From positions 1-64,000 of the forward strand of contig JASJBI010000024.1 in NCBI GenBank assembly GCA_030066595.1: 64,000 bases of DNA, given 5' to 3'. How positions within the stretch are numbered: position 1 is the first letter of the stretch; the number at the start of each line of letters is the position of its first letter. The position numbers were made by a program, and so were the translations under genes. The notes beneath the pieces are model-generated. The model ran no database searches. It was not told where the DNA came from and worked only from the letters and a program-made list of their open reading frames with translations. Source of the stretch: Alphaproteobacteria bacterium. GTDB taxonomy: Bacteria > Pseudomonadota > Alphaproteobacteria > JAJFFI01. This document shows, piece by piece, positions 16,572 to 25,112 of the stretch.

Positions 16572-17339
16572 ATGACGGCCCCACTCAAAGCCTGGTTCGA
16601 CCACGACGGCAAGCTCTTGCGGCTGCGCCTCAACCGGCCCAAGGCGAACATCATCGACGCCGAGATGATCGCCGCCCTGGACGCGGCCTTCGAGACCCAT
16701 CTGCCGACGACCAGCCTGCACGGCGTTTTGCTCGACGCCGAAGGACCGCATTTCAGCTTCGGCGCCAGCGTCGAGGAGCACTTGCCCGCGCAGTGCGCGG
16801 CCATGCTTCGAAGCCTGCACAGGCTGGTCCTTCGCATGGTCGAGAGCGAGGTGCCGATCCTGGTCGCGGTGCAGGGCCAGTGCCTCGGCGGCGGCCTGGA
16901 GGTGGCCATGGCCGGCCACCTCATGTTTGCCGAGAGCGGCGCCCAAATGGGCCAGCCGGAGATCACCCTGGGCGTCTTCGCGCCGGCCGCCTCCTGTCTG
17001 CTGCCGGAACGGATCGGGCCGGTGCACTCGGCCGATTTGCTGCTCTCCGGGCGCAGCATCAAGGGGGCCGAGGCAGCGGCGATCGGACTTGCCAATGCGG
17101 TCGCCGACGATCCCGAAAGAGCCGCGCTCGACTATTTCGAAACCCATCTCGCGCCCAAGAGCGCGAGTTCCCTGCGTTACGCGGTGCGCGCCGTCCGTAC
17201 GGGATTCGTTGAGCGCGTCCGAGCCAATATCGACGCCGTCGAACGGCTCTATCTCGACGGCCTGATGGCCACCCGGGACGCGGTCGAAGGCCTGGAAGCC
17301 TTCATCGCCAAACGCCCGGCCGAATGGGAGAACCGTTAG
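16572..17339 (+). CDS. dch: cyclohexa-1,5-diene-1-carbonyl-CoA hydratase
   Basis: 255 residues, crotonase superfamily. N-terminal LLRLRLNRPKANIIDAEMI, oxyanion-hole segments HFSFGASVEEHLP and GQCLGGGLEVAMAGHLMFAE, then QPEITLGVFAPAA are characteristic of Dch. It hydrates the dienoyl-CoA made by benzoyl-CoA reductase to 6-hydroxycyclohex-1-ene-1-carbonyl-CoA, the Had substrate. Spacing to oah and bcrC is 2 bases on each side, so translation is probably coupled. Confidence 0.93.
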   Translation: MTAPLKAWFDHDGKLLRLRLNRPKANIIDAEMIAALDAAFETHLPTTSLHGVLLDAEGPHFSFGASVEEHLPAQCAAMLRSLHRLVLRMVESEVPILVAVQGQCLGGGLEVAMAGHLMFAESGAQMGQPEITLGVFAPAASCLLPERIGPVHSADLLLSGRSIKGAEAAAIGLANAVADDPERAALDYFETHLAPKSASSLRYAVRAVRTGFVERVRANIDAVERLYLDGLMATRDAVEGLEAFIAKRPAEWENR

Positions 17340-17341
17340 CC

Positions 17342-18511
17342 ATGGCTGCCACAAAGGACATCGTCGCGCGCTGCGAAGCGCTGTTCGAGGATCTGAACTT
17401 CGAGTCCGCGCGCGCCTGGAAAGCGGCCGAGGACGGCCGCAAGGTGATCGGCTATCTGCCGGTCTATGTGCCGCGCGAGATCATCCACGCCGGCGGCATG
17501 CTGCCGCTGGGCGTGCTCGGCGGCGGCGACCGGCTCGAGGTGATTCACGGCGACGCCTACTATCAGAGCTACATCTGCCGGATCCCCCGTTCCACGGTCG
17601 AGCTCGGCGTGACCAAGCGGCTCGATTTCGTCGACGGCATGCTGTTCCCCAGCACCTGCGACGTGATCCGCAACCTCTCGGGCATGTGGAAGCTCATGTT
17701 CCCCGAGGTCTACACCCGCTATGTGGATGTGCCGCAGAATTTCGACGACGAGCTCGGCGGCGCCTTCTTCCGCCAGGAGATGGAAGAGCTCAAGGAAGGG
17801 CTCGAAGGGGTAGCGGGGCGCAAGATCACCGACGACGCCATCCGCGAATCGATCGCGGTCTACAACGAGAACCGGCGGCTGGTGCGCGAGCTCTACGCCT
17901 TCCGGGCCAAGCAGCCCTGGAAGACGCCCTCGGCCGAAGTCTATCTCGTCGTCCGCGCCGGCATGGTGCTGCCGATCGAGGAGCACAATCAGCTCATCCG
18001 CGACTACCTGGCTGCGGCCGACGCAGAGGACCGGCCAATGCGCGACAACTGCCGCATCGTGCTGACCGGCACCTTCTGCGAGCAGCCGCCCCTGAACCTG
18101 ATCAAGTCGCTCGAGCTCGCCGGCTGCTACGTGGTCGACGACGACCTCTTGTTGATCACGCGCTGGCTCCTGGACGACGTGCCGACCGAGGGCGACCCGC
18201 TGGGCAATCTGGCGCGCGCCTTCCTGCACAACTCCGAAAGCACCTCGGCCAAATATGTCGACGACGAGGCCGAGAAGGGACGCTACCTCGTGCGGGCGGT
18301 CAAGGAGACCGGGGCGGAAGGCGTGATTTTCGCCGCCCCCAGCTTCTGCGACCCGGCCCTGCTCGACCGGCCGATGCTGCAGAACGAGCTCAAGGCCAAC
18401 AACATCCCGTACATCGCATTCAAATACGCCGAGAACTCCGGCCAGATGCAGCCGATCCGCGAGCAGGCCGGAACCTTTGCGGATTCCATCAAGCTATGGA
18501 GCGCAGCATGA
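17342..18511 (+). CDS. bcrC: benzoyl-CoA reductase subunit C
   Basis: 389 residues from ATG 17342. HgdB/FldC-like fold. Conserved cysteines expected to bind the active-site [4Fe-4S] cluster sit in YYQSYICRIPRS, FPSTCDVIRNLS and VLTGTFCEQPP. With BcrB it forms the substrate-binding half of class I, ATP-dependent benzoyl-CoA reductase (BadD in Rhodopseudomonas, BzdN/O-type relatives in Azoarcus), which reduces the aromatic ring at very low potential. Overlaps bcrB by 4 bases (ATGA). Confidence 0.94.
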   Translation: MAATKDIVARCEALFEDLNFESARAWKAAEDGRKVIGYLPVYVPREIIHAGGMLPLGVLGGGDRLEVIHGDAYYQSYICRIPRSTVELGVTKRLDFVDGMLFPSTCDVIRNLSGMWKLMFPEVYTRYVDVPQNFDDELGGAFFRQEMEELKEGLEGVAGRKITDDAIRESIAVYNENRRLVRELYAFRAKQPWKTPSAEVYLVVRAGMVLPIEEHNQLIRDYLAAADAEDRPMRDNCRIVLTGTFCEQPPLNLIKSLELAGCYVVDDDLLLITRWLLDDVPTEGDPLGNLARAFLHNSESTSAKYVDDEAEKGRYLVRAVKETGAEGVIFAAPSFCDPALLDRPMLQNELKANNIPYIAFKYAENSGQMQPIREQAGTFADSIKLWSAA

Positions 18512-19815
18512 GCACCCCGACCCCATCGACCGAGGTGGCGAAAGACACCTCGATGCTTCAGCAGAAGGCCATGATCGCCGGCCATTACGACCGGCTCGCC
18601 ACTGCGCGCGAGGACGGCCGCAAGGTTTGCTCGACCTTCGTGCCGGGCAATCTGAACGAGCTGATCATGAGTTTCGACCTCCTCAACAACCTGCCGGAGG
18701 TCAACGCCATCCAAAGCGGCCTGCGCAAGCAAAGCGGCCTCTACGTCATGGAGGCGGAAAAGCACGGCCATTCCGAGGATGTCTGCACCTACGTCAAGTC
18801 CGACATCGGCATGATCCTCAAGGGCAACGTCGGTCCCTACGGCAAGCCGCTGCCGGATCCGGACGTGCTGCTGCTTTGCTACACCGGTTGCTACACCTTC
18901 ATGAAGTGGTTCGAGCTGCTGCGCGAGCGCTACAAGTGCGAGACCATCTTCCTGCAGATCCCCTATGAGGGCGACGGCAAGATCACCCAGAACATGCGGG
19001 ACTACGTTGTCAAGCAGCTCAAGGAAGACGTCATCCCGACATTGGAGCGCGTGAGCGGCGTCAAGTTCGACATCGACCGGCTGCGCGAGTATCTGCGCAA
19101 CTCGGCCAAGGCCGAGGACGATCTGGTGCACGTGCTGCAGGCGGCCAAGACCAAGCCGTCGCCGATCGACGCCTATTTCGGCGGCATCTACTATATCGGC
19201 CCGATCTTCGGCGCCTTTCGCGGCACCGAGGATGCGATCGGCTATTACCGGGCGCTGCGCGAGGAAATCGACGCGCGGGTCGCCGCCGGCCAGGGGCCGG
19301 TCACACCCGAAGGCGACATGGGCGAGGAGAAGTACCGCCTGGTGGTCGAGGGGCCGCCCAACTACACCAGCTTCCGGGATTTCTGGAAGATGTTCTACGA
19401 CGAGGGCGCGGTCGTCGTGGCCTCGAGCTACACCAAGGTCGGCGGGGTCTACGACTTCGGCTTCCGGCACGACCCGGACCATCCGCTCGAGTCGCTGGCC
19501 GACTACTGCATGGGCTGCTACACCAACCGCAACCTGCCTCAGCGCGTCGACATGCTGGCCAACTATGTGGACGAGTACCAGGCGGACGGACTCCTGATCA
19601 ACTCGATCAAGAGCTGCAACAGCTTCTCCGCGGGCCAGCTCCTGATCATGCGCGAGGTCGAAAAGCGCACCGGCAAGCCCGGCGCCTTCATCGAGACCGA
19701 CCTGGTCGACCCGCGCTACTTCTCGCCGGCCAACGTGAAGAACCGGCTGGAGAGCTATTTCCAGATGATCGACCAGAAGCGCCAAGGCGGCGCGGTCGCG
19801 GGAGAGGCGGCATGA
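18508..19815 (+). CDS. bcrB: benzoyl-CoA reductase subunit B
   Basis: 435 residues from ATG 18508. Cluster-binding cysteines are visible in [34 protein letters not shown] and [30 protein letters not shown]-like region (around residue 85-100) is typical for BcrB. Partner of BcrC in the ring-reducing half of the enzyme. The ATGA overlaps with bcrC and bcrA imply stoichiometric translation. Confidence 0.94.
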   Translation: MSTPTPSTEVAKDTSMLQQKAMIAGHYDRLATAREDGRKVCSTFVPGNLNELIMSFDLLNNLPEVNAIQSGLRKQSGLYVMEAEKHGHSEDVCTYVKSDIGMILKGNVGPYGKPLPDPDVLLLCYTGCYTFMKWFELLRERYKCETIFLQIPYEGDGKITQNMRDYVVKQLKEDVIPTLERVSGVKFDIDRLREYLRNSAKAEDDLVHVLQAAKTKPSPIDAYFGGIYYIGPIFGAFRGTEDAIGYYRALREEIDARVAAGQGPVTPEGDMGEEKYRLVVEGPPNYTSFRDFWKMFYDEGAVVVASSYTKVGGVYDFGFRHDPDHPLESLADYCMGCYTNRNLPQRVDMLANYVDEYQADGLLINSIKSCNSFSAGQLLIMREVEKRTGKPGAFIETDLVDPRYFSPANVKNRLESYFQMIDQKRQGGAVAGEAA

Positions 19816-21149
19816 AAAGCTTCATCGGCATCGATCTCGGCTCGACGACCACCAAGGCCGTCCTGATGGACGAGAATGCCGAGGTGCTGGGCCGCGGCAT
19901 CACCAACTCGCGCTCCAACTACGACACCGCGGCGCGGGTGGCCAAGCAGGAGGCGGTGATCGACACCCGCCTGACGCTCCTGCGGCGCGAGCTCAAGGGA
20001 ATCCCGGCGCTGGAGGGCCAGATCGACAGCTTCCTGCACGGTCTCGAGGACGGATTCCGGCTGGAGCAGTTCCTGGAACAGCTCGCCGACCTGGAAAACA
20101 CCTGCGAAGGCAACGTCAAGGGCGAGCGCTTCGCCGGCATCGAGAAGCAGGTCATGGAGGTGCTGGTCGAGGTGTTCCGGCGGCTCAGGGACGAGGCGCC
20201 GGCCATGTTCGCGCCAGGGGCGGAACGCAAGTCGGACTTCTTCCGGGACATCGCGGGCTCGCGCTACCTGACCACCGCCGAGGCGGTCGCCAAGGAGGCG
20301 GACCTCGACTACGACATGCTCTTGAACGTCTATGACAAGTCGATCATCGAGGTCGAGAACCGGCCGCCGTCCGAGGACATGAGCGGCAAGTTCCTGCGCT
20401 CGCTCGATCGGCTGCTGGCCGGCGCGCCGGAGTTCAAGGTCGACGCGGCGGAGGTCAAGGCGCCGGTCGAGCAGGCCTTGGGTGTCGAACTGGACGAGAC
20501 GTATGTCGTCGGGACCGGCTACGGCCGCGTGACGCTGCCCTTCTCGAAGGAGCACATCCGCTCGGAGATCCTGTGCCACGGGCTGGGCGCGCATTTGATG
20601 TACCCCGACACCCGCACGGTGCTGGACATCGGCGGCCAGGACACCAAGGCGATCCAGGTGGATCCGGCCGGGATCGTCGAGAACTTCCAGATGAACGACC
20701 GCTGCGCGGCGGGCTGCGGGCGCTATCTCGGCTACATCGCCGACGAGATGAAGCTCGGCCTGCACGAGCTCGGGCCGATGGCCATGAAGGCGACGCGCAC
20801 GGTGCGCATCAATTCCACCTGCACCGTGTTCGCGGGCGCCGAGCTGCGCGACCGGCTCTCGCTGGGCGAGAAGCGCGAGGACATTCTCGCCGGTCTGCAC
20901 CGGGCGATCATCCTTCGCGCGATGTCGATCATCTCGCGCTCGGGCGGCATCAGCGACCAGTTCACCTTTACCGGCGGGGTCGCCAAGAACGAGGCCGCCG
21001 TGCGCGAGCTCAAGAAGCTGATCGCCGAGAACTATGGCGAGGTCACCATCAACATCAACCCGGACTCGATCTACACCGGTGCGCTCGGGGCGGCGGAATT
21101 CGCCCGGCGCGCGGTCGCGGAGGGAGCCCGGATGGAGGGCACGGCATGA
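19812..21149 (+). CDS. bcrA: benzoyl-CoA reductase subunit A (ATP-hydrolysing activator)
   Basis: 445 residues, BadF/BcrA ATPase of the ASKHA fold. Phosphate motifs [16 protein letters not shown] (residues 4-19) and [15 protein letters not shown], a cluster cysteine in [13 protein letters not shown] and a second in [13 protein letters not shown] central insertion of about 170 residues (after the N-terminal motif) separates the two halves, as in the longer BcrA subunits. With BcrD it holds one bridging [4Fe-4S] cluster and couples ATP hydrolysis to low-potential electron delivery. Confidence 0.94.
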   Translation: MKSFIGIDLGSTTTKAVLMDENAEVLGRGITNSRSNYDTAARVAKQEAVIDTRLTLLRRELKGIPALEGQIDSFLHGLEDGFRLEQFLEQLADLENTCEGNVKGERFAGIEKQVMEVLVEVFRRLRDEAPAMFAPGAERKSDFFRDIAGSRYLTTAEAVAKEADLDYDMLLNVYDKSIIEVENRPPSEDMSGKFLRSLDRLLAGAPEFKVDAAEVKAPVEQALGVELDETYVVGTGYGRVTLPFSKEHIRSEILCHGLGAHLMYPDTRTVLDIGGQDTKAIQVDPAGIVENFQMNDRCAAGCGRYLGYIADEMKLGLHELGPMAMKATRTVRINSTCTVFAGAELRDRLSLGEKREDILAGLHRAIILRAMSIISRSGGISDQFTFTGGVAKNEAAVRELKKLIAENYGEVTININPDSIYTGALGAAEFARRAVAEGARMEGTA

Positions 21150-21991
21150 CCATCACCGCAGGCATCGACGTTGGTACCGGCGCCGTCAAGGCGGTGCTCT
21201 ACGAGATCGTCGACGGCACGGCCAAGCGCTTGGCGGAAAGCCTCTACCGCATCCGTCAGCGGGATCCGATGCAGCTCGCGGCGGAGGCCTATGACACCTG
21301 CCTTGAAAAGGCAGGCCTGACCCGCGACGACGTCGCCTATGTGGCGACCACGGGGGAAGGCGAGACCATTCCCTTCGCCACCGGGCACTTCTATTCGATG
21401 ACCACCCATGCCCGCGGCGCGATCGAGATGGAGCCCGAGGCGCGGGCGGTGCTGGACGTCGGCGCACTGCACGGCCGCGCCATCGTCATCGACGAGCGCG
21501 GCAAGGTGCTGAATTACAAGATGACCAGCCAGTGCGCATCCGGCTCGGGCCAGTTCCTCGAGAACATCGCCCGCTACCTCGGCATCGCCCAGGACGAGAT
21601 CGGCACGCTCTCGCAGCAGGCGGACGACCCGGAGAAGGTCAGCGGCATTTGCGCGGTGCTGGCCGAGACCGACGTGATCAACATGGTCTCGCGCGGCATC
21701 ACAGCCCCGAACATCCTGAAGGGCATCCACCTGTCCATGGCGGGCCGCCTGGTCAAACTGCTCAAGGCGATCGGCGCCGGCAACGGCAGCGTCGTTATGG
21801 TCACCGGCGGGCTGGCGCTGGACGGCGGGCTCGTCGCCGCGCTTTCCGAAGACGCCAAGGAGCAGAACGTCGAGGTTATCTTCCGCAGCGATCCGGATTC
21901 GCCCTATGCTGGCGCCATGGGCGCTGCGATCTGGGGCGCGTTCCGCCATGAGAAGCTGGCCAAGCTCGGCCAGCTGGCCATGGCGAGCTGA
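21146..21991 (+). CDS. bcrD: benzoyl-CoA reductase subunit D (ATP-hydrolysing activator)
   Basis: 281 residues from ATG 21146, overlapping bcrA by 4 bases. Same ATPase fold as BcrA in compact form: [16 protein letters not shown] at the N-terminus, [15 protein letters not shown], and the cluster cysteines in [15 protein letters not shown] and [14 protein letters not shown]. Its last residues (KLGQLAMAS) precede a clear ribosome site for the ferredoxin. Second half of the electron-activating module. Confidence 0.94.
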   Translation: MTITAGIDVGTGAVKAVLYEIVDGTAKRLAESLYRIRQRDPMQLAAEAYDTCLEKAGLTRDDVAYVATTGEGETIPFATGHFYSMTTHARGAIEMEPEARAVLDVGALHGRAIVIDERGKVLNYKMTSQCASGSGQFLENIARYLGIAQDEIGTLSQQADDPEKVSGICAVLAETDVINMVSRGITAPNILKGIHLSMAGRLVKLLKAIGAGNGSVVMVTGGLALDGGLVAALSEDAKEQNVEVIFRSDPDSPYAGAMGAAIWGAFRHEKLAKLGQLAMAS

Positions 21992-22015
21992 GCGGCCGCG
22001 AGAAGGAGGAAACCC

Positions 22016-22261
22016 ATGGCGCTGCTGATCACCGAAACCTGCACGGCCTGCGACGCCTGCGAGCCGGTGTGCCCGAACAACGCGATCACCGCCGGCGAGC
22101 CGATCTACGTGATCGACCCGATGAAGTGCACGGAATGCGTCGGCGCGGAGGACGAGCCGCAATGCGTGCTGGTCTGTCCCGAAGCCTGCATCGTGCCGAA
22201 CCCGGACTGGGAGGAAAGCAAAGAGCAGTTGCAGGCCAAGTACGACATGCTCAACAGCTGA
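22016..22261 (+). CDS. fdx: 2[4Fe-4S] ferredoxin, electron donor of benzoyl-CoA reductase
   Basis: 81 residues behind AGAAGGAGG. Two cluster motifs: CTACDACEPVCPNNAI (CxxCxxCxxxCP) and CTECVGAEDEPQCVLVCPEAC, the second with the eight-residue insertion between cysteines 2 and 3 plus a C-terminal helix, the Allochromatium-type ferredoxin used by Thauera benzoyl-CoA reductase. Last gene of the operon; it would shuttle electrons from KorAB to BcrABCD. A strong hairpin follows at 22293-22315. Confidence 0.94.
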   Translation: MALLITETCTACDACEPVCPNNAITAGEPIYVIDPMKCTECVGAEDEPQCVLVCPEACIVPNPDWEESKEQLQAKYDMLNS

Positions 22262-22292
22262 CGGCGATTTGGGGGTTGCCAACGGCTGAGAG

Positions 22293-22315
22293 TGGGCGGG
22301 CCCATGGCCCGCCCA
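22293..22315 (+). terminator. hairpin terminator after fdx
   Basis: Perfect 10-bp stem TGGGCGGGCC / GGCCCGCCCA with a 3-base loop, followed by TTTCTGTT. It lies 31 bases after the fdx stop and would end the had-to-fdx transcript. Confidence 0.7.
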
Positions 22316-22420
22316 TTTCTGTTCCGCAATCGAAAGAGAGGGCCCATGACAGACGCCATGCGTCGACGGGGCTCATGCTTCGACACGCTCAGCAGGAGGG
22401 CGTAGCGGTGGAGCGGACCC

Positions 22421-22580
22421 CTGCGTCCCCCTCCCTGACCCTCCCCCACAAGGGGGGAGGGAACCCGAGTTGGAGCCTCCTGCCTTGAGCCCTTTCCCCA
22501 CAGAGGGGGAGAGAACTCGAGTTGGACATTCGTGCTTTAACCCCCTCGCCCTTGATGGGGGAGGGGTGGGGTGGGGGTGA
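22421..22580. repeat. GC-rich imperfect palindromic tandem repeats
   Basis: Three imperfect units of about 50 bases, each with a C-run/G-run palindrome (CCCTCCCCCACAAGGGGGGA, then CCTTTCCCCACAGAGGGGGA, then CCCCCTCGCCCTTGATGGGG). The first two also share a following CGAGTTGGA segment. Flanking copies of CTTCGACA-CGCTCAG and CTTCGACAAGCTGAG at 22379-22394 and 22618-22632 resemble common alphaproteobacterial intergenic REP-like words. No open frame with family resemblance occupies 22262-22675. Confidence 0.6.
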
Positions 22581-22675
22581 CGCAGTCCGCTGCGGGTTCG
22601 AGAGCCCGGCTCTTACACTTCGACAAGCTGAGGGCAAGGCCCCGATTGGTGCGTTCTCTCGTTAGCGTTCGCGAT

Positions 22676-23218
22676 TCAGTCGATGCGCTTGACGAAGGCG
22701 AGCCGTTGCGAGGGCAAGAAGCCGCAATGGTTCAGAAAGCCCAGCAGCCCGGCATTCGACCAGTCCACTTCGGTATAGATCCGCTCCACATGCAGGGTCG
22801 CCAGATTGGCGAGCAGCTGGGACATCAGAGCGCTGCCGATATGCCCGTGCTCCAGATCGGGATCGACGCCGATGGTGTGGATCACCGCCTCCGGCTCCAG
22901 CCGGCCGAACTCGCCGAAGTCCACGTTGGCCATGATGTAGCCGGCCACGCGGCCCTCCTGTTCGGCCACCAGGGAGACGCGGATGCCGGTCTCTTCCAGC
23001 GCTTCCGCAACCTTGCGCTGGTAGTAGGGGGTGCGGTCGCGCCCGGTGATGCGGCGGTCGATCTCGATCATCGCCGCGAGGTCGGCCGGCTTCATGCTGC
23101 GCACCGGATAGCGGTCGCGCGAGAGGGACTCGTAGCCATCGCCCACGGGCGCCGAGAAGTCGAGCTCGTCGGAATGGGGGATGGTCTTGGTTGGGTCGGT
23201 CTGCGTGGCTGCCGTCAT
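22676..23218 (-). CDS. GNAT-family acetyltransferase
   Basis: 180 residues. After a 40-residue hydrophilic leader, the GNAT fold begins at YPVRSMKPADLAAMIEID; the acetyl-CoA motif A is IHTIGVDPDLEHGHIGSALM, and the C-terminus reads YTEVDWSNAGLLGFLNHCGF. It is convergent with the bcr operon and is one of three related GNATs in the island (with 23267-23764 and 32849-33409). The Rhodopseudomonas homologue BadL acetylates aminobenzoates; whether this paralogue acetylates small aromatics or protein lysines is unknown. Confidence 0.85.
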   Translation of the reverse strand: MTAATQTDPTKTIPHSDELDFSAPVGDGYESLSRDRYPVRSMKPADLAAMIEIDRRITGRDRTPYYQRKVAEALEETGIRVSLVAEQEGRVAGYIMANVDFGEFGRLEPEAVIHTIGVDPDLEHGHIGSALMSQLLANLATLHVERIYTEVDWSNAGLLGFLNHCGFLPSQRLAFVKRID

Positions 23219-23266
23219 CGGGACGTCTCCTTCGTCTGAACTCTCTTGTGCTCAGCGGCGCGCGGT

Positions 23267-23764
23267 CTAGAAGTCCACCGGTGCGCGCACGTCGCGTTCC
23301 AGCACCAGGCGCGGCGCGCGCCGGAAGCCGGTGGCGTCCAGGAACTCGATCAGGCCGTGACTGCGCCAGTCGGCCTCGGTCTGCAGCTCGCGCACGCCCT
23401 TGTGCCGCATGACGTCCTCGAGCCCGTCCATGAGCGCGTGGCCGACGCCGTGGGCCTGCTCGTCAGGCTCGACGCCGATCGCGTCCAACACCGCGACCGG
23501 CGCCTTGCCGCCGAACTCGCCTTCCAAGAGATGGGCGAAGGCGAAGCCGACCAGTCTGCCGTCCCGGTCCGCGCCCATGTAGATGAACTCCTTGGGCTTG
23601 GCCAAGGCGGCGGCCAGCCGCTTCTCGTAGAAGCCCTGGCGCCAGTTGCCGGAATGCCGGCTGTCGATCTCGATCACGGCCTTGAGGTCGTCTGCCGTGA
23701 GCGCCCGCAGCGTGACTCCCTCCGGCAACTTCGCGCCGGCGCCTTCCGTCTCTTTCTCCGTCAT
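23267..23764 (-). CDS. GNAT-family acetyltransferase
   Basis: 165 residues from ATG 23762-23764; the open frame extends 20 codons upstream into the hemerythrin gene without similarity. GNAT fold starting at VTLRALTADDLKAVIEIDSR; motif A LDAIGVEPDEQAHGVGHALM; C-terminal FLDATGFRRAPRLVLERD. It is clearly a paralogue of the preceding GNAT (same ID/R--G and DW-S-GL-FL positions). Lies 22 bases after the hemerythrin-like gene in the same direction, so the three minus-strand genes 22676-24290 probably form one unit. Confidence 0.85.
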   Translation of the reverse strand: MTEKETEGAGAKLPEGVTLRALTADDLKAVIEIDSRHSGNWRQGFYEKRLAAALAKPKEFIYMGADRDGRLVGFAFAHLLEGEFGGKAPVAVLDAIGVEPDEQAHGVGHALMDGLEDVMRHKGVRELQTEADWRSHGLIEFLDATGFRRAPRLVLERDVRAPVDF

Positions 23765-23786
23765 CGTGCTCTCCCTTTCATGCGCC

Positions 23787-24290
23787 TCACGCCCCCAAGG
23801 CATACCGGTTGGCGAGATCGGCATCGGTGTCCTCGTCGAGGATGTCCTCGAGCACCGGCAGCAGGCCCATTTCCTCCTTCTGGATATGGGCGATCATGCG
23901 CTCGATCAGCTCCAGGCCGAGCTCGCGGAAGGGCTCCCAGGTCTCCATCGTGAAGCCCTCCGCCCGCGCCGCGCCGATCATCGCCGCGAGCTGCTGGCCC
24001 ACGGGCAGGATGGTTTCGTGCTCCTCTTTCAGGAGCGTGCCGATATCCGCATCGCCCCATTCAGCCAAGCGGGGAAACAGCTCGTTCTCCTCAAAGGTGA
24101 AGTGGCGCCCGATTTCGTCTTGGACCGCCGCTGAGACATCGGCCAGCAGCCTGGCCATTTCTCCCTCGCCAACCGCCGGCGGTGCGTTGGGCCCGTTGTC
24201 CAAGAGGACGGACTCCAGCCGGTTCAAGAGCGCGACGCTGGCCATATGCTCGTCGTGGAGGACGCTGGCGATTCGTTTCTGCGGCTCCAT
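23787..24290 (-). CDS. hemerythrin-domain protein
   Basis: 167 residues from ATG 24288-24290, which has GGAGGG 5 bases upstream; an in-frame TTG at 24314 is less likely. HHE-type hemerythrin fold with ligands in LHDEHMASVALL, IGRHFTFEENELFP (HxxxE), LKEEHETILP and IAHIQKEEMGLLPVL. Expected to hold a di-iron (or diheme-free O2/NO) site in the cytoplasm. Members of this family appear in nitrosative-stress responses and iron-sulfur repair (Ric/YtfE-like), which would suit protection of the Fe-S-rich pathway here. Divergent from the SDR gene across operator copy 2. Confidence 0.85.
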   Translation of the reverse strand: MEPQKRIASVLHDEHMASVALLNRLESVLLDNGPNAPPAVGEGEMARLLADVSAAVQDEIGRHFTFEENELFPRLAEWGDADIGTLLKEEHETILPVGQQLAAMIGAARAEGFTMETWEPFRELGLELIERMIAHIQKEEMGLLPVLEDILDEDTDADLANRYALGA

Positions 24291-24307
24291 GGGTCCCTCC
24301 AGATCCG

Positions 24308-24336
24308 TTGACAACGGACGCCCCTGGGTCTAAACT
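24308..24336 (+). promoter_or_regulatory. sigma70-like promoter of the SDR gene
   Basis: TTGACA (24308-24313), 17-base spacer, TAAACT (24331-24336). Expected start near 24343, immediately before operator copy 2. The spacing from the -10 hexamer to the GTAC core is 9 bases, the same as at the korA promoter. Confidence 0.6.
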
Positions 24337-24344
24337 CTTATTTC

Positions 24345-24364
24345 AGTACCATAATACGTATTTA
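24345..24364 (+). promoter_or_regulatory. shared operator-like site, copy 2 (hemerythrin/SDR)
   Basis: AGTACCATAATACGTATTTA. The GTAC core and the AATACGTATT palindrome are centred 10 bases apart, as in copy 1. Sits between the divergent hemerythrin and SDR genes at the predicted start of the SDR transcript. Confidence 0.6.
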
Positions 24365-24384
24365 GCGTCCGTTCAAGGTGAAAC

Positions 24385-25101
24385 TTGTCGGTTTCCTTTC
24401 GATTCGAAGGTGAACTCGCGGTCGTGACCGGCGGGGTTCGGGGCATCGGCCGGGCCATCGCCGAGGCCCTGGCCGCGGCTGGCGCCGAGGTGCACGTGTT
24501 CGATCGCGACCCGCCCGAGGATCCCGCTGACGGCCTGAGCGCGCACCCGGTCGACGTCGCTGACGGGGCCTCGGTCGCCGGCGCGGTGGCCGCACTGCCC
24601 CGGGCTCCTGCGCTCTTGGTCAACAACGCCGGCATCACCCGCGATCGCACCCTGCAGAAGATGTCGGACGAGGAGTGGGACGCGGTCATCGCGGTCAATC
24701 TGACCGGCGCCTTCAACATGATCCGGGCCGTGAGCCCGGGCATGGCGACGGCCGGCCGCGGGCGCATCGTCAACATCACCTCGATCAACGGGCTGCGCGG
24801 CAAGTTCGGCCAGAGCAACTACAGCGCCGCCAAGGCGGGGCTCATTGGGCTGACCAAGACCGCGGCGCGGGAACTCGGCCCCAAGGGCATCACCGTCAAC
24901 GCCGTGGCGCCGGGCATGGTGCTCACCGACATGGCGCGCACCCTGCCGGAGGCGTTCCGGGAGCAGGCGCTCCGGGAGAGCGTGCTCGATCGCCTCGCCG
25001 AGCCGGGCGACATCGCCAACACGGTCCTGTTCCTCTTGTCCGATGCCGCGGCAATGATCACCGGTCAGGTCATCCAGGTGGACGGCGGCCAGTATCTCTG
25101 A
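24385..25101 (+). CDS. short-chain dehydrogenase/reductase, 3-hydroxyacyl-CoA type
   Basis: 238 residues. The TTG at 24385 is the most plausible start (MSVSFRFEGELAVVTGG); no ATG lies near the family N-terminus. Classical SDR: TGGVRGIGRAIAEAL nucleotide loop, NNAGITRDRTLQKM, catalytic Ser in NITSINGLRGKFGQ, and YSAAK. The pattern is FabG/PhaB-like. In this island it may oxidise 3-hydroxypimelyl-CoA or a similar hydroxyacyl-CoA; BadH-type 2-hydroxycyclohexanecarboxyl-CoA dehydrogenase is an alternative but the ring is opened by Oah here. Convergent with the NnrS-like gene. Confidence 0.85.
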   Translation: MSVSFRFEGELAVVTGGVRGIGRAIAEALAAAGAEVHVFDRDPPEDPADGLSAHPVDVADGASVAGAVAALPRAPALLVNNAGITRDRTLQKMSDEEWDAVIAVNLTGAFNMIRAVSPGMATAGRGRIVNITSINGLRGKFGQSNYSAAKAGLIGLTKTAARELGPKGITVNAVAPGMVLTDMARTLPEAFREQALRESVLDRLAEPGDIANTVLFLLSDAAAMITGQVIQVDGGQYL

Positions 25102-25112
25102 CAGGCGCTCGA

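Noticed and set aside
22421-22580. Possible CRISPR array
   Set aside because: Units are imperfect palindromes with diverged spacers of no regular length and there are no cas genes.
22585-22625. GGGTTCGAGAGCCC resembling a tRNA T-arm
   Set aside because: No acceptor stem, D-arm or anticodon arm can be built around it.
24300-24330. TTGACA sequence as half of an FNR box
   Set aside because: No matching TCAA half site at the right spacing; it works better as a -35 hexamer with TAAACT.
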